Assembly (NCBI RefSeq): GCF_000959725.1
Contig: NZ_CP009323.1
Span: forward strand, 4,604,574-4,668,573
Source of the DNA: Burkholderia gladioli
GTDB taxonomy: Bacteria > Pseudomonadota > Gammaproteobacteria > Burkholderiales > Burkholderiaceae
DNA: 64,000 nucleotides
Direction of reading: 5' to 3'
Under the pieces are notes generated by a model that saw nothing but the letters and a program-made list of their open reading frames with translations, searched no databases and was not told the origin of the DNA. How positions within the stretch are numbered: position 1 is the first letter of the stretch; each line of letters begins with the position of its first letter. Below, one piece after another: positions 1 to 10,656 of this stretch. Position numbers and translations under genes: made by a program.

Positions 1-1398
1 TACGCCCTCCATCGACGCCGGAATGTGCGCGGCACGCGCCTGCAATACGGTGACCGGCAACCCGGTCATGTCCAGTGCAGCGAACTGGCGACTGAAGCCT
101 TCGAGATCAAGCAACACGAAGTGTCGGCGCCGAAGCGCTTCGGTTACCGAAAAGGAGCGGCCGTCGGGCAAGACCAGATCGAAATCGGGGCAACGCTGAC
201 CAGTTAGTGAATGGCTATTAGCATCATGAGGATAGGACGCTTCGAGTCCGCACAATTCGAGCGCGAGTTTGCGCTGCACATCGGGCAGCGGCACGATGTG
301 CTCCTGCATACGACGCTTCAGGGCTACGGCCTCCGGTTCGAAATTGAACTGCAGCGCGCACTGCGCCTTCACGCTGGCAAGCAGTGCGTGCATGACCGGC
401 AGACGTTCCGCGTTGTAGGTGTCGAGCGTGGCCACATCGGCCACGCCATTGATGACGTTGGCAACTTTCCAGCCAAGATTGAAGGCGTCCTGCAGACAGA
501 AATTCATGCCCACGCCACTTGCGGGGTAATGAATGCGCGCGGATTCGCCCACGAGGAAAGTGTTGCCCTGGCGCAAGCTCGGTACCGCGCGCATCTGATC
601 GTCGAAGCGCGACGCCCAGCGATGACCCTTGATGCCGTAGTCCGTACCGTGCACGTCACGGATACACTGCAACGCTTCTTCGAGCGTGACGGGCTCGTCC
701 TTCGGCGCATGGCGACGGTCGCGGTGCACGATATTGAACCGGGTAATGCCATCACCGAACGTATAGCCGCGCACCCAGCCCATTTCGTTATCGATGTTGA
801 TCCGCCCACCGGGCCACGGCGCCTTGAGCTCGGCATCCAGCACGATGCCGCGGAACGTGCCCGAACGGCCCTCGAACGGCAGGCCGATTTTCGAGCGGAC
901 GATACTGCGCCCGCCGTCAGCGCCGATCAGGAAGCGTGCGCGCAACGTCGAGACAACGCCCAAAGCATCAGTCACTTCGACCTCGACGCCTTCCGCGTGC
1001 TGTCGGACATCCTGTACCTCTGCGCCGCGTCGAACTTGAGCACCCATTTCTATCGCCCAATCCCAAAGCACTTCCTCAGTCATGTTCTGCGGCAGACCTA
1101 ACGTGAAGCCGAAACGCGTGTCCAGATACTTCCATTCGATAGGATGGAATCCCGCCCAGATGTGGGATGGCCGAAATGGATAGTCGGCGATCATCTTGCG
1201 CGTCTTTTCGATAAACCTGTCGGCAATACCTCGTGCGTCGAATAACTCAAGCACTCGCGGCAAGATCGTGCCGGCGCGTGACTGAACACCCTCCGTGCGG
1301 CGTTCAAGCACCACCGTCTTCACACCGGCGCCAGCAAGTTCCGCGGCAACCGTCAGGCCCGACGGACCGCCACCGACCACTATCACATCCCACTGCAT
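1..1398 (-). CDS. FAD-dependent aromatic monooxygenase (PheA/TfdB type), 3' end outside window
   Basis: The reading frame begins at ATG 1398 on the minus strand and is open to base 1, so at least 466 codons are present and the C-terminus is missing. The N-terminus carries the FAD dinucleotide motif GGGPSGL (residues 9-15), then GADGGRS (159-165), the NADPH/FAD DG motif, then GESARIHYPASGVGMN (284-299) where class A hydroxylases usually have GDAAHxHPP. The Asp that contacts the FAD ribityl chain is therefore Glu here. A C-terminal thioredoxin-like part is beginning at the window edge, as in the phenol hydroxylase family. The expected reaction is NAD(P)H-dependent ortho-hydroxylation of a phenolic acid. 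It lies about 100 bp downstream of the porin gene and in the same direction, so it probably belongs to the MFS-porin-hydroxylase operon facing the LysR gene. Substrate not determinable. Confidence 0.85.
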   Translation of the reverse strand, partial: MQWDVIVVGGGPSGLTVAAELAGAGVKTVVLERRTEGVQSRAGTILPRVLELFDARGIADRFIEKTRKMIADYPFRPSHIWAGFHPIEWKYLDTRFGFTLGLPQNMTEEVLWDWAIEMGAQVRRGAEVQDVRQHAEGVEVEVTDALGVVSTLRARFLIGADGGRSIVRSKIGLPFEGRSGTFRGIVLDAELKAPWPGGRINIDNEMGWVRGYTFGDGITRFNIVHRDRRHAPKDEPVTLEEALQCIRDVHGTDYGIKGHRWASRFDDQMRAVPSLRQGNTFLVGESARIHYPASGVGMNFCLQDAFNLGWKVANVINGVADVATLDTYNAERLPVMHALLASVKAQCALQFNFEPEAVALKRRMQEHIVPLPDVQRKLALELCGLEASYPHDANSHSLTGQRCPDFDLVLPDGRSFSVTEALRRRHFVLLDLEGFSRQFAALDMTGLPVTVLQARAAHIPASMEGV

Positions 1399-1502
1399 CG
1401 TATTTCTCCATCGAGTGCCAGGGATCCGCTACTGCGACCCCTTCGTTGAGTTGGTCCCAGAGCCGGCCCCGGAAGTGCGGGACCGGACCGGCAGTTGCGT
1501 TA

Positions 1503-2567
1503 TCAGAAAAGGTGTGTCATCCCGACCTCGAATACAATCTGCCGCGACGTCGACGCCGGTGCCTGATTGCGCAACACCGCCAATTGGCCGCTGCCCGCAA
1601 GTTGCAGCACACTGAGAGCGTAGAGGCTCGTGCGTTTCGACAGCGCATAGTCGACATGCGCGTGAACCTGGTTCCATTTATATGTATCCAGCTTTGTGTA
1701 TGAATAGCCCCCACCGATGCGCATTTGCGTCGTGATGTACTTATAGGCGCCAACATCGACAGTCTGCGCCGTTTCGGATTGGCCGGCGGCCGTCAGGTGC
1801 GTGTAGCTGTAGTTGCCCATAACCCGCACGGTTTCGCTCGAGTAGGCCACGCCGACTGTCGCCGTGTTCTGGTTCTGACTGACAGTTCGCGTAGGGTTTG
1901 CAGCGAAGTTAATGCCGTACAACTGGCTCACGCCCAGCCTCGTATAAGGCGCGTACGGCACGCCATCGACCGACTGCCATACCAGCAACGACTGGAACGA
2001 ACCACTCGTGAAACTGGCCTCGGCCCCCACCGTACGTCCCGTGTTGGTTGTCGAACCCTGCTGCCCGAACCCGTACTGGGCGCCAAACTGAAGGGCTCCG
2101 CCGAAAACCGGCGATTTGTACTTGATCAGATTGGGAAGCGCAGTGCCCACAGTACGATCCAGATTGCCGGGATGAGTGGCGAGTAGCGAAGTCCAGCGCT
2201 CTGATGTGTATGGAAGCATATCCGTGAGCAGATCGTATTGCAGGCCCAGCGTGATTGTTCCAAGCCGGATCGACTTCAAACCGAGGTAGCTTTCAAGCGG
2301 AGAGCTACCGCCATTATTAAGAAATGCATACTGGGCCAGGCGAAACAGCGCAGTCGAGTCCGAGTCTAGTTCTTCCCTCCCCGACAGGGACCAGAATGGA
2401 ACGGCGTGAGTCCCATTCATCTGATATTGCGCGCCGCCTTTTCCTGAATTTGAACTGTACGCAATCCCCGTTCCGAGTAGACCGGAAAGAGTCACACTTG
2501 ATTGTGCACATGCGACACCTGAAATCGCCAGATACATAGTAGTGCAAAACAACAGTCTTGCTTTCAT
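1503..2567 (-). CDS. Gram-negative trimeric porin (OmpC/Omp32-like)
   Basis: A 354-residue outer membrane general porin. ATG 2567 is preferred over an upstream start at 2609 because GGAGAC lies 8 nt before it and because it places a normal Sec signal peptide first, ending in VACAQS with likely cleavage after ACA. The mature part begins with SSVTLSGLLGTGIAY, the first strand typical of beta-proteobacterial porins, and the protein ends with a C-terminal Phe (THLF), the BAM-recognition signature of outer membrane barrels. It probably admits the small aromatic acid handled by its neighbours: a hydroxylase downstream and an MFS permease upstream on the same strand, 143 bp away. Specificity cannot be read from sequence. 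Confidence 0.9.
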   Translation of the reverse strand: MKARLLFCTTMYLAISGVACAQSSVTLSGLLGTGIAYSSNSGKGGAQYQMNGTHAVPFWSLSGREELDSDSTALFRLAQYAFLNNGGSSPLESYLGLKSIRLGTITLGLQYDLLTDMLPYTSERWTSLLATHPGNLDRTVGTALPNLIKYKSPVFGGALQFGAQYGFGQQGSTTNTGRTVGAEASFTSGSFQSLLVWQSVDGVPYAPYTRLGVSQLYGINFAANPTRTVSQNQNTATVGVAYSSETVRVMGNYSYTHLTAAGQSETAQTVDVGAYKYITTQMRIGGGYSYTKLDTYKWNQVHAHVDYALSKRTSLYALSVLQLAGSGQLAVLRNQAPASTSRQIVFEVGMTHLF

Positions 2568-2710
2568 TTTGCATGTCTCCTCACCTCCTCCATAAACCCG
2601 TTCATGCACGACCGCTATGAATGCGGTTCACAACACACGGACAGGACCATACCGAACCTTCTAATGAGAGGCTTCCTGTACATCATCGCGCCGGTCCGAT
2701 CATTTGCATC

Positions 2711-4057
2711 TCATCCCGCGTCGCCCATGTGAACGCCAAGAGCGACCTGGTCACCGGCAACATTGCTACGACTGACGTGGCGGTACAACACGACGGCGGC
2801 CGAGAGCGCGACCGCGCCGGCGACGGCAAATACAGAAGCCATCGCGCGCGGCAATGCGTCTGCGCTGTCCGCAAACAGGTGCTGGCTAACGAGCGCGATC
2901 ACCGTGGGCGAACTGCCCTGGCCAATCAGTCCATTGAGGACCAGAACAATAGCCATGACCGCGCCGACAATGGATGCAGGTGCGACTTTCGCGACGACCG
3001 TTGAGGTGACAGCCATAAAGGTCCACGAGAACAGCACGACCATCGCATCGACAATCCAGAAGGCGGTTACTGAACCGATCAGACACATCATGACAGTCAG
3101 CACCGTGACGGCGATAGTGACGAACACACCAACCAGCGCAACCCCCGAGAGGCTCCGTTTTCCTTTCAGGTCCATCGCCATGCCTGCGAGCCACAGACCG
3201 AGCGGCCCCATCGTCAGCAACAGGCTGCCTTGCATCAGACCGATTTCACGCAGTCCAAGGTGGAAGCGGCGTGCGGTCATCGTCGGCATCCAGCTCCCAA
3301 GTCCAAAAGTAATCATCGCGTTGAATACGGCGAAGATGAATAGCGGCAAGAAGATGGCTCGATTCAAAGCAAGATATCGAGCGACGCCCGCCAGGCTGCG
3401 ACCCGTCGTCGAGCCGCTCTCCTGCTGTCGCCCCGGTTCTCTCGCCAGAAAAATCAGCAGACTCATCGGCAGCCCGACGACGCCAACGAGAAACAATGTA
3501 ATTTGCCAGGGCGACACAGCACCAATGAATGGCATCGACCGGATGCCCGACAACTGGATGGCGCCTACAAGCGGGCCGCCCAGCACGAGCGACAGACCCG
3601 TTCCTAGCATCAACGACATCGTGTACACCGACAGCGCGCGCGCCCTCCGGCGTTCATCGACGCCGTCGCGGATCAGCGAGTAGGAAGAAGGCGGAATTAA
3701 TGCCTCCGCGCCTCCGACGATGATTCGCGCCACGAGAAGCGCTACGAATGCCGACGCAAGCGCATTGGAAGCAACCGCGAGCGACCAGACCCCCACGCCC
3801 AGGGCGATGATGGTACGCCTGTTGAGTCGATCCGCCAGCCAGCCTGCGGGCAGACCCACCACGATGTTGGAGACGGCAAACGCCGCGCCGATCAGAAGGC
3901 TGATCTGGACGTCGCTCGCACTGAAGTCCCGTTGGATTGGCCCCGCCATCAGCACAAGAATGTTCTTGTCTATCTGGGCCAGCATACTCACCGCGGTCAG
4001 GCATGCGACCAGCACCCACTGCCGCGCAACGGGCCTGCGGTCATGGTTTTCCTCCAT
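2711..4057 (-). CDS. MFS transporter (spinster/ACS-like, 12 TM)
   Basis: A 448-residue major facilitator permease. ATG 4057 follows GGAGACAGAAAC, a good ribosome site; an earlier in-frame ATG at 4111 lacks one. The N-terminal half has the first helix with the charged motif AQIDKNILVL, then the loop 2-3 motif GWLADRLNRRT characteristic of MFS. Helices continue to a C-terminus ending with SRSNVAGDQVALGVHMGDAG. It is the first gene of a probable operon with the porin and the FAD monooxygenase, so an organic or aromatic acid is the likely substrate. It is transcribed divergently from the LysR gene at 4186, with a 7-bp dyad in the shared promoter region. Confidence 0.88.
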   Translation of the reverse strand: MEENHDRRPVARQWVLVACLTAVSMLAQIDKNILVLMAGPIQRDFSASDVQISLLIGAAFAVSNIVVGLPAGWLADRLNRRTIIALGVGVWSLAVASNALASAFVALLVARIIVGGAEALIPPSSYSLIRDGVDERRRARALSVYTMSLMLGTGLSLVLGGPLVGAIQLSGIRSMPFIGAVSPWQITLFLVGVVGLPMSLLIFLAREPGRQQESGSTTGRSLAGVARYLALNRAIFLPLFIFAVFNAMITFGLGSWMPTMTARRFHLGLREIGLMQGSLLLTMGPLGLWLAGMAMDLKGKRSLSGVALVGVFVTIAVTVLTVMMCLIGSVTAFWIVDAMVVLFSWTFMAVTSTVVAKVAPASIVGAVMAIVLVLNGLIGQGSSPTVIALVSQHLFADSADALPRAMASVFAVAGAVALSAAVVLYRHVSRSNVAGDQVALGVHMGDAG

Positions 4058-4127
4058 GTTTCTGTCTCCGAAGATGATTTGCGTGCCACGCATGGCCGTC
4101 TTTTGGGTCAAGTATAAATTTGGCGGG

Positions 4128-4155
4128 ACATTTACCGAATTTATTGTTTAAATGT
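4128..4155. promoter_or_regulatory. Dyad in divergent MFS/LysR promoter, candidate LysR site
   Basis: ACATTTA at 4128-4134 is repeated inverted as TAAATGT at 4149-4155 with a 14-bp AT-rich spacer. It sits 30 bp upstream of the LysR start and 70 bp upstream of the MFS start, the usual place for a LysR-type recognition dyad. Binding is inferred. Confidence 0.45.
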
Positions 4156-4185
4156 GCTACATTGATACGGTAAAGGTCGCTCGAC

Positions 4186-5118
4186 ATGCGCTTCAACAAA
4201 CTGGATCTCAACCAGCTGGTCGTACTCGATGCCATCCTGGCCACGCGTAGTGTGGGACGCGCGGCCGAGCGACTGTTTCTCAGTCAGCCGGCCACGAGTT
4301 GCTCCCTCGCCCGTCTGCGTGAGTATTTTGAAGACGAGCTTCTGGTGTCCGTGGGAAAGACCCAGGTTCTGACGCCGCTGGCGAGCGAACTGGTGAAACC
4401 GGTTCGCGAAGTTTTGCTGCAGATTCAGACCATCACGCGCGCCAGACCGACGTTCGATCCAGCGACATCGACCCGGCGATTCACGGTGGAATCCTCCGAC
4501 TACGTGATTAGCGTGTTTCTCTCCGAGGTGGTGAGAAGAGCGGCGACCCTCGCGCCCTTGATGCAGTTTGATCTGAGAGCAATTAGTCCCCAGTCTCCGG
4601 AGCACCTCGAGGCAGGCGAGGTCGAGTTGCTTATTGCACCGGAATTCAATAACGTCGCGGGGCATCCGGCCGAGATACTGTTCGACGACACATTTTCATG
4701 TCTGGTTTGTACCGACCATCCAGCGAAAGGTAGCTCGATCACCGCAGACCAGTATTTCGAACTGGCACATGTCGGCGTGGAATGGGGCGGCGGCAGGCGA
4801 GTGACCTACGATGCACGCATGATCTCCACGGGCAAACGTGTTCGCCGGCAGGATGTGATTTCGCCGACCTTCACGCTGGTACCGGAACTGCTCCTCGGCA
4901 CGTCGCGAATCGCCACGCTCCCGACGCGATTAGCCCTGCAGATGGCCCGGAGATTCCCACTGCGAGTCATCGAATGTCCGATCGAGATTCCGAGGTTCGC
5001 TGAGCGAGTCCAGTGGCACAAGTATCAGGAACACGATCCAGCAATTTCCTGGTTGCGCGATCTGCTGAGGGAAACGGCACGTAGCCTGCCTGTCCCTGCA
5101 CGGTTCTCTGCAGACTAA
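4186..5118 (+). CDS. LysR-family transcriptional regulator (NodD/LinR-like subgroup)
   Basis: A 310-residue LTTR. The winged helix-turn-helix occupies roughly residues 5-64 (LDLNQLVVLDAILATRSVGR, then AAERLFLSQPATSCSLARLR). The C-terminal part is a periplasmic-binding-protein-like effector domain with the conserved short segment near FDDTFSCLVC around residue 166 typical of the NodD/LinR branch. It is divergent from the MFS-porin-monooxygenase genes, and by the usual arrangement should control them in response to the aromatic substrate or an early product. AAGGTCG lies upstream of ATG 4186. Confidence 0.92.
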   Translation: MRFNKLDLNQLVVLDAILATRSVGRAAERLFLSQPATSCSLARLREYFEDELLVSVGKTQVLTPLASELVKPVREVLLQIQTITRARPTFDPATSTRRFTVESSDYVISVFLSEVVRRAATLAPLMQFDLRAISPQSPEHLEAGEVELLIAPEFNNVAGHPAEILFDDTFSCLVCTDHPAKGSSITADQYFELAHVGVEWGGGRRVTYDARMISTGKRVRRQDVISPTFTLVPELLLGTSRIATLPTRLALQMARRFPLRVIECPIEIPRFAERVQWHKYQEHDPAISWLRDLLRETARSLPVPARFSAD

Positions 5119-5679
5119 ATCACTTCCGGACGTGTCATTAGTCGGCGCGAAAGTGCGGGGCGCTTTCCCCATACTACGAGATCCGCGTCGAGTGTAATCG
5201 CTGACGGCGTTACGAAACGCGGCCTCATTCTCGTTCCGGGTCGTCCGCCAACCCCAACCCCGTCGGCGCACCGCTTTCGTGCGTTTCACGCTGCTGCGCT
5301 ATTGTCACTTGCGCTTTCTTGAGAGCGCTATCTCATCGGGCAGGGACGCGCCGACATCGCGCCGCGTCTTCGCTCCGCCATCGGCGCTAATCAATCACTT
5401 GGCGTCGTGCTCCACAGCCTGATCGCGCGGCCCCCTGACGTGCCCGCGTGAACTGTGCTCAAACCTGATCCTCTACGTCGCGAACGGCGAGTGGAAGAGA
5501 CGCCGCTTGACAGTTCGGGGACACTGGCGATGGCGAGCGCCAATCTTTGCTCTTTCGTCAAAATCTGCACAGCCTGTCGTATCGACCTACATCGTTACCT
5601 CGGCCTACTGTCTTTAGCGATTGACGCCAGCAAAAGACCTCGACGACCGAGCTGCGCCGCCTCGTTGGAGCATGTGAGT
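5119..5679. other. Non-coding stretch between LysR gene and hydrolase remnant
   Basis: About 560 bp without a convincing gene. Only short frames with atypical composition occur in any of the six readings. No tRNA, repeat or clear terminator was seen. It probably represents decayed sequence flanking the IS-interrupted gene. Confidence 0.5.
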
Positions 5680-6087
5680 TCAGCCCGAATGAGTGACAGA
5701 TTTGCGCGCAGGAAGCCCACAACCTCGTGGTCGATCTGACGATAAGTCGATAAGTCTCCATACGATCAATCCCCGGAGCATCCTGACAGATCGGTGCCAC
5801 AGTGGCCGCCACGGGGGCCGGACAAGGATCGATGAAAACGAAGTGGTTACTGACACTATGTGGACTTTAGGCGGTGTAGGCAAGCCTGATACAACGGCAA
5901 GAGAGTTTCTCACCTGCGCGCCTTGCGTACCATTGCTGCCTGCTGAGCGCGGACAGGATCCCGGATCATCGTGATTTGCGCAGTTCGCACAGGCATACGC
6001 AAAATCAGGGAAGGCTCCCGCCAGAATCAGCGCAGTATAGCCACCGGCCAAGTATCCGATCATGCCAATTTGGCCGGCATCGGCGCT
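5680..6087 (-). pseudogene. Alpha/beta-hydrolase (dienelactone-hydrolase-like, COG4188 type) remnant, 3' part
   Basis: Reading from 6087 downwards the minus strand encodes SADAGQIGMIGYLAGGYTAL followed by ILAGAFPDFAYACANCANHD. This resembles the nucleophile elbow region of the predicted dienelactone hydrolase family, in which GxSxGGYTAL is followed by LAGA, PDF and a Cys-rich turn. The nucleophile Ser of the elbow appears replaced by Leu (GYLAGG), so the copy is probably dead irrespective of the insertion. Beyond about 5965 the similarity fades although the frame stays open to 5683. The IS21 element at 6091-8117 cuts it here; the 5' continuation is at 8118-8457. Confidence 0.55.
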
Positions 6088-6090
6088 CGT
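6087..6090. repeat. IS21 target-site duplication, left copy (TCGT)
   Basis: TCGT directly precedes the TGTCA end of the element and is repeated at 8118-8121 directly after the other end. Four-base duplications are usual for several IS21-family members. Confidence 0.75.
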
Positions 6091-6096
6091 TGTCAT

Positions 6097-6144
6097 CGGC
6101 ACCTGTAAATTGATACACCGTCGGCACTGAGGAATTGATACACC
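6097..6144 (+). repeat. IS21 left-end transposase-binding repeats
   Basis: Two copies: CGGCAC at 6097 and 6122, each leading into ATTGATACACC. The inner copy GGCACTGAGGAATTGATACA differs at one base from the right outer repeat. Confidence 0.7.
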
Positions 6145-6177
6145 TCGACGAAGGGATAATGGCCGCTTTGAGCGGCG

Positions 6178-8042
<1,865 letters not shown>

Positions 8043-8053
8043 CACTACAACCC

Positions 8054-8111
8054 GGTGTATCAAATCTGGAGTGCCGATGCCGACAGAAACTGTATCAATT
8101 CCTGAGTGCCG
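8054..8111 (-). repeat. IS21 right-end transposase-binding repeats
   Basis: Read on the minus strand, GGCACTCAGGAATTGATACA (outer, ending at 8110) and CGGCACTCCAGATTTGATAC (inner, from 8076) mirror the two left-end repeats. Confidence 0.7.
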
Positions 8112-8117
8112 TTGACA

Positions 8118-8457
8118 TCGTCAAAAAACCTGGACGCTGAGCTTTGAGGGGTCTGCACTGCAGCCGGGGGCCGCCCCGTGCCGCACCAGTCTGCTCATGG
8201 ATGATCGACAGGGTGACCAATCCAGGTAACCCTACCGAACATGCCTCGTCCTGTCCGCCGCCGGAGGGACTTCGGTAGCCACTGGTAAAGTCCGTCAATA
8301 AGACTCCCACCGACGAAGGTGACTTCGCAACAGCGCGATCATTGCATGGGACGCGCGGAAAGTCAGCGGTCGGAGGCCGGATGAAGCTCACCGACGCCCG
8401 ACGGACTATCAGGTTGAGCCCCCTCTGACAGACTCTCCTTCGAGATACCCAAGACAC
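8118..8457 (-). pseudogene. 5' side of the IS-interrupted hydrolase-like ORF
   Basis: On the minus strand an open frame from 8457 down to the IS end reads ...PLKAQRPGFLT. Removing the IS and one TCGT copy joins it in frame to SADAGQIGMIGY at 6087, so the interrupted frame was continuous. The N-terminal half itself does not resemble the usual hydrolase sequence, so it may already have been decayed or frameshifted. It overlaps the last codons of the TetR gene, which is another reason to regard it as non-functional. TCGT 8118-8121 is the right target duplication. Confidence 0.45.
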
Positions 8458-9053
8458 AGTGACTCCAGATGATCACTGAGCTTCGAGATCATTGGTTGCG
8501 GCAACGCCCCTTCAAGGAGCAGGCGAATCGGGCCCATCAATGCGCCCATGAACATCGAAGTGGTAGCGGCAATGTCAACGAAATGCACGTCTGGAGCTGT
8601 CTCCAGCATTGCTTCTATTGCAGCATGATGGCGAGCTTCCACTTCTCGAGCATAGCCGCGCGAGTCCAGTTCGAGGGCGATCGCGTACAGGGCGCGTGCT
8701 TCCTCGAGGTTTTCCGCCTTTGTCTTCAGGGATGCTGCGACAACTGTCTTCACCATCGTCGGCAAATGCGCGTTATGTGCGGACGCCGCCGCATCCTCAA
8801 TCGCACTCGCGACTCGTTCGAATCGTTGCTTAAGCACGGCGAAAAGGAGTTCCCGCTTCTGAGGAAAATACTGATAAAGCGTGCCGACCGATACCCCTGC
8901 TCTCTCGGCCACCCGGACAGTCGTAAGTCGCGGCAACCCATCAGCCAGCAAAACCTGAACAGTGGCAACGAGAATGGCATCTACGGTGGCGCGGGAACGG
9001 GCCTGTTGCGGCTGCCTGCGGGAGTATGGCCCCTTTCTGTTATCAATCGGCAT
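8409..9053 (-). CDS. TetR/AcrR-family transcriptional repressor
   Basis: A 214-residue TetR regulator. The N-terminal helix-turn-helix spans about residues 20-62: AILVATVQVLLADGLPRLTT, then VRVAERAGVSVGTLYQYFPQ. The rest is an all-helical ligand and dimerisation domain. ATG 9053 places the DNA-binding domain close to the N-terminus with TTGGAA upstream; another in-frame ATG at 9098 would add 15 residues. It is divergent from the aldo/keto reductase at 9312, and an 18-bp palindrome lies between the two genes. By TetR custom it should repress the reductase and itself. Confidence 0.92.
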   Translation of the reverse strand: MPIDNRKGPYSRRQPQQARSRATVDAILVATVQVLLADGLPRLTTVRVAERAGVSVGTLYQYFPQKRELLFAVLKQRFERVASAIEDAAASAHNAHLPTMVKTVVAASLKTKAENLEEARALYAIALELDSRGYAREVEARHHAAIEAMLETAPDVHFVDIAATTSMFMGALMGPIRLLLEGALPQPMISKLSDHLESLCLGYLEGESVRGGST

Positions 9054-9180
9054 ATGCGAATTCCAAGTCTCACTGCTTCGTCGTATTCTATCGAACATCG
9101 TGAAACGATCGAGACAACAAGCTGAAAAGGACGGATTGCTATGCCGCGCCGGGTGCGACAATTTTGAAGACAATGCAAGT

Positions 9181-9198
9181 TGCGGTGCGGGCACCGCA
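9181..9198. promoter_or_regulatory. Palindrome TGCGGTGC-GG-GCACCGCA, candidate TetR operator
   Basis: Two perfect 8-bp arms around GG, midway between the TetR start (9053) and the reductase start (9312). TetR-family operators are commonly short palindromes in such positions. Binding not shown. Confidence 0.55.
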
Positions 9199-9311
9199 TC
9201 GTCAGCCGCTCCGCACGAATCCCGTTCGGACCAGCAGCCCGACATCGCTCCGGCGAATCCATGGAATCTCAAATAAACGCCCGCTCGCGGGCTCATCCGA
9301 CAAGGATCATC

Positions 9312-10325
9312 ATGAGGCAAACGCAACTCGGCCAGACAGGGCCGCACATCTCCGCCATCGGCCTCGGCTGTATGGGAATGTCCGGAATGTATGGGCCATC
9401 AGACCGCACAGAATCCATCGCAACGATCCACGCTGCACTTGAGGCGGGCGTAACGCTGCTGGATACCGGGGACTTTTACGGTTCCGGCCACAACGAGATG
9501 CTGATTGCCGAAGCGCTGGCAAGCGCGCCGCCGTCGAGGCGGGATTCCGCGGTACTGAGCGTTAAATTCGGCGCGATGCGTGATCCGGCAGGCGGCTGGG
9601 CGGCTAATGATGGGCGCCCAGCCGCCACGAAGAATTTCCTTGCCTACTCCTTGCAGCGACTCGGTGTGGATCACATTGACATATACCGACCAGCCCGCCT
9701 TGACCCAAGCGTGCCCGTCGAAGACACGGTTGGCGCGATCGCTGACATGATCAAGGCGGGTTACGTGCGGCATGTCGGTCTGTCGGAAGTCGGCGTGCAG
9801 ACCATCCGTCGCGCGGTATCGATTCATCCGGTGAGCGATCTCCAGATCGAATACTCGCTGATTTCGCGTGACGCTGAAGAGGATATCCTGCCAACGTGTC
9901 GGGAACTCGGCATTGGCGTGACAGCATACGGTGTGTTGTCACGTGGTCTCATCAGCGGACACTGGAGCAAGGATAATGCAGCCATGGGTGATTTCCGGGG
10001 AATGAACCCTCGCTTCCAGGGCGAGAACGTTGACCACAATCTCATTCTCGTCGAAGCTTTGCGCAAAGTCGCCGATACGAAAGGGGTCACCGTCGCGCAG
10101 ATCGCCATTGCCTGGGTCGCTGCACAAGGCAGCGATATTGTGCCTTTGGTTGGAGCACGCCGGCGCGACCGTCTGGCGGAGGCACTGGGGGCAATGCATG
10201 TCACACTGAGCTCTGACGATCTGGCGGCGATTAGCAGGGCAGTGCCTAAGGGGACTGCAGCAGGCGATCGGTACGCAGCCGCGCAGATGGCGCATCTGGA
10301 TAGCGAAAAGCGCAATCACGGGTAA
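9312..10325 (+). CDS. Aldo/keto reductase (AKR13-like)
   Basis: A 337-residue NADPH-dependent carbonyl reductase with the (beta/alpha)8 fold. AAGGA lies 6 nt upstream of ATG 9312; in-frame earlier starts are less good. The family signature GLGCMGMSGMYG is near residue 20. Of the catalytic tetrad, Asp and Tyr appear in LLDTGDFYG, Lys in VKFGAM. The position of the catalytic His (QHR in related reductases) reads PAR here (IDIYRPARLDP), so the His is replaced by Ala. C-terminal LVGARRRDRLAEAL is the cofactor phosphate region. Divergent TetR repressor suggests induction by a reactive aldehyde or quinone; the substrate is unknown. Confidence 0.92.
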   Translation: MRQTQLGQTGPHISAIGLGCMGMSGMYGPSDRTESIATIHAALEAGVTLLDTGDFYGSGHNEMLIAEALASAPPSRRDSAVLSVKFGAMRDPAGGWAANDGRPAATKNFLAYSLQRLGVDHIDIYRPARLDPSVPVEDTVGAIADMIKAGYVRHVGLSEVGVQTIRRAVSIHPVSDLQIEYSLISRDAEEDILPTCRELGIGVTAYGVLSRGLISGHWSKDNAAMGDFRGMNPRFQGENVDHNLILVEALRKVADTKGVTVAQIAIAWVAAQGSDIVPLVGARRRDRLAEALGAMHVTLSSDDLAAISRAVPKGTAAGDRYAAAQMAHLDSEKRNHG

Positions 10326-10656
10326 TCGTGTTCGCCTTGGAACGACTACGTACGCCGGTGTGGGCGCGAACCAAATGCATCGCCGGCGAGAATTCAAACA
10401 TATAGTTATAAGCGAGTTCCGTGGCCATAACCGGCTTCAAAAACGATCTGCCGGATGTTTTGGACCAGGCATATTACGAAGCTTAATAGCCAGGAACATG
10501 CAAAACCACGAGGAAACAAAGGGTAGCCTCGCCTGCAGCGGCCCTCGGACCGCTGCAGGCGCCTCGACATTTGAGTCCTGCGGCTCAAAAAACGCGACTC
10601 ACCCGGATATCGAAACGGTCCCAACAAGATCCAGGTCGCGTCTCGAGCGATAACTG
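10326..10656. other. Intergenic stretch holding a strong hairpin
   Basis: About 330 bp between the convergent reductase and GH3 genes. Apart from the hairpin at 10531-10560 nothing was identified. Confidence 0.5.
10531..10560. terminator. Hairpin between convergent genes, possible bidirectional terminator
   Basis: GCCTGCAGCGG at 10531-10541 pairs perfectly with CCGCTGCAGGC at 10550-10560 around an 8-nt loop. There is no T-run on either side, so intrinsic termination is uncertain. Confidence 0.4.

Noticed and set aside
211..1101. Plus-strand open frame of nearly 300 codons at the window start
   Set aside because: Antisense to the FAD monooxygenase, which shows intact FAD motifs in the opposite frame.
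1453..1484. GGTCCC...GGGACC hairpin between porin and monooxygenase genes
   Set aside because: Six-base arms with a 20-nt loop and no T-run; not strong enough to call a terminator.
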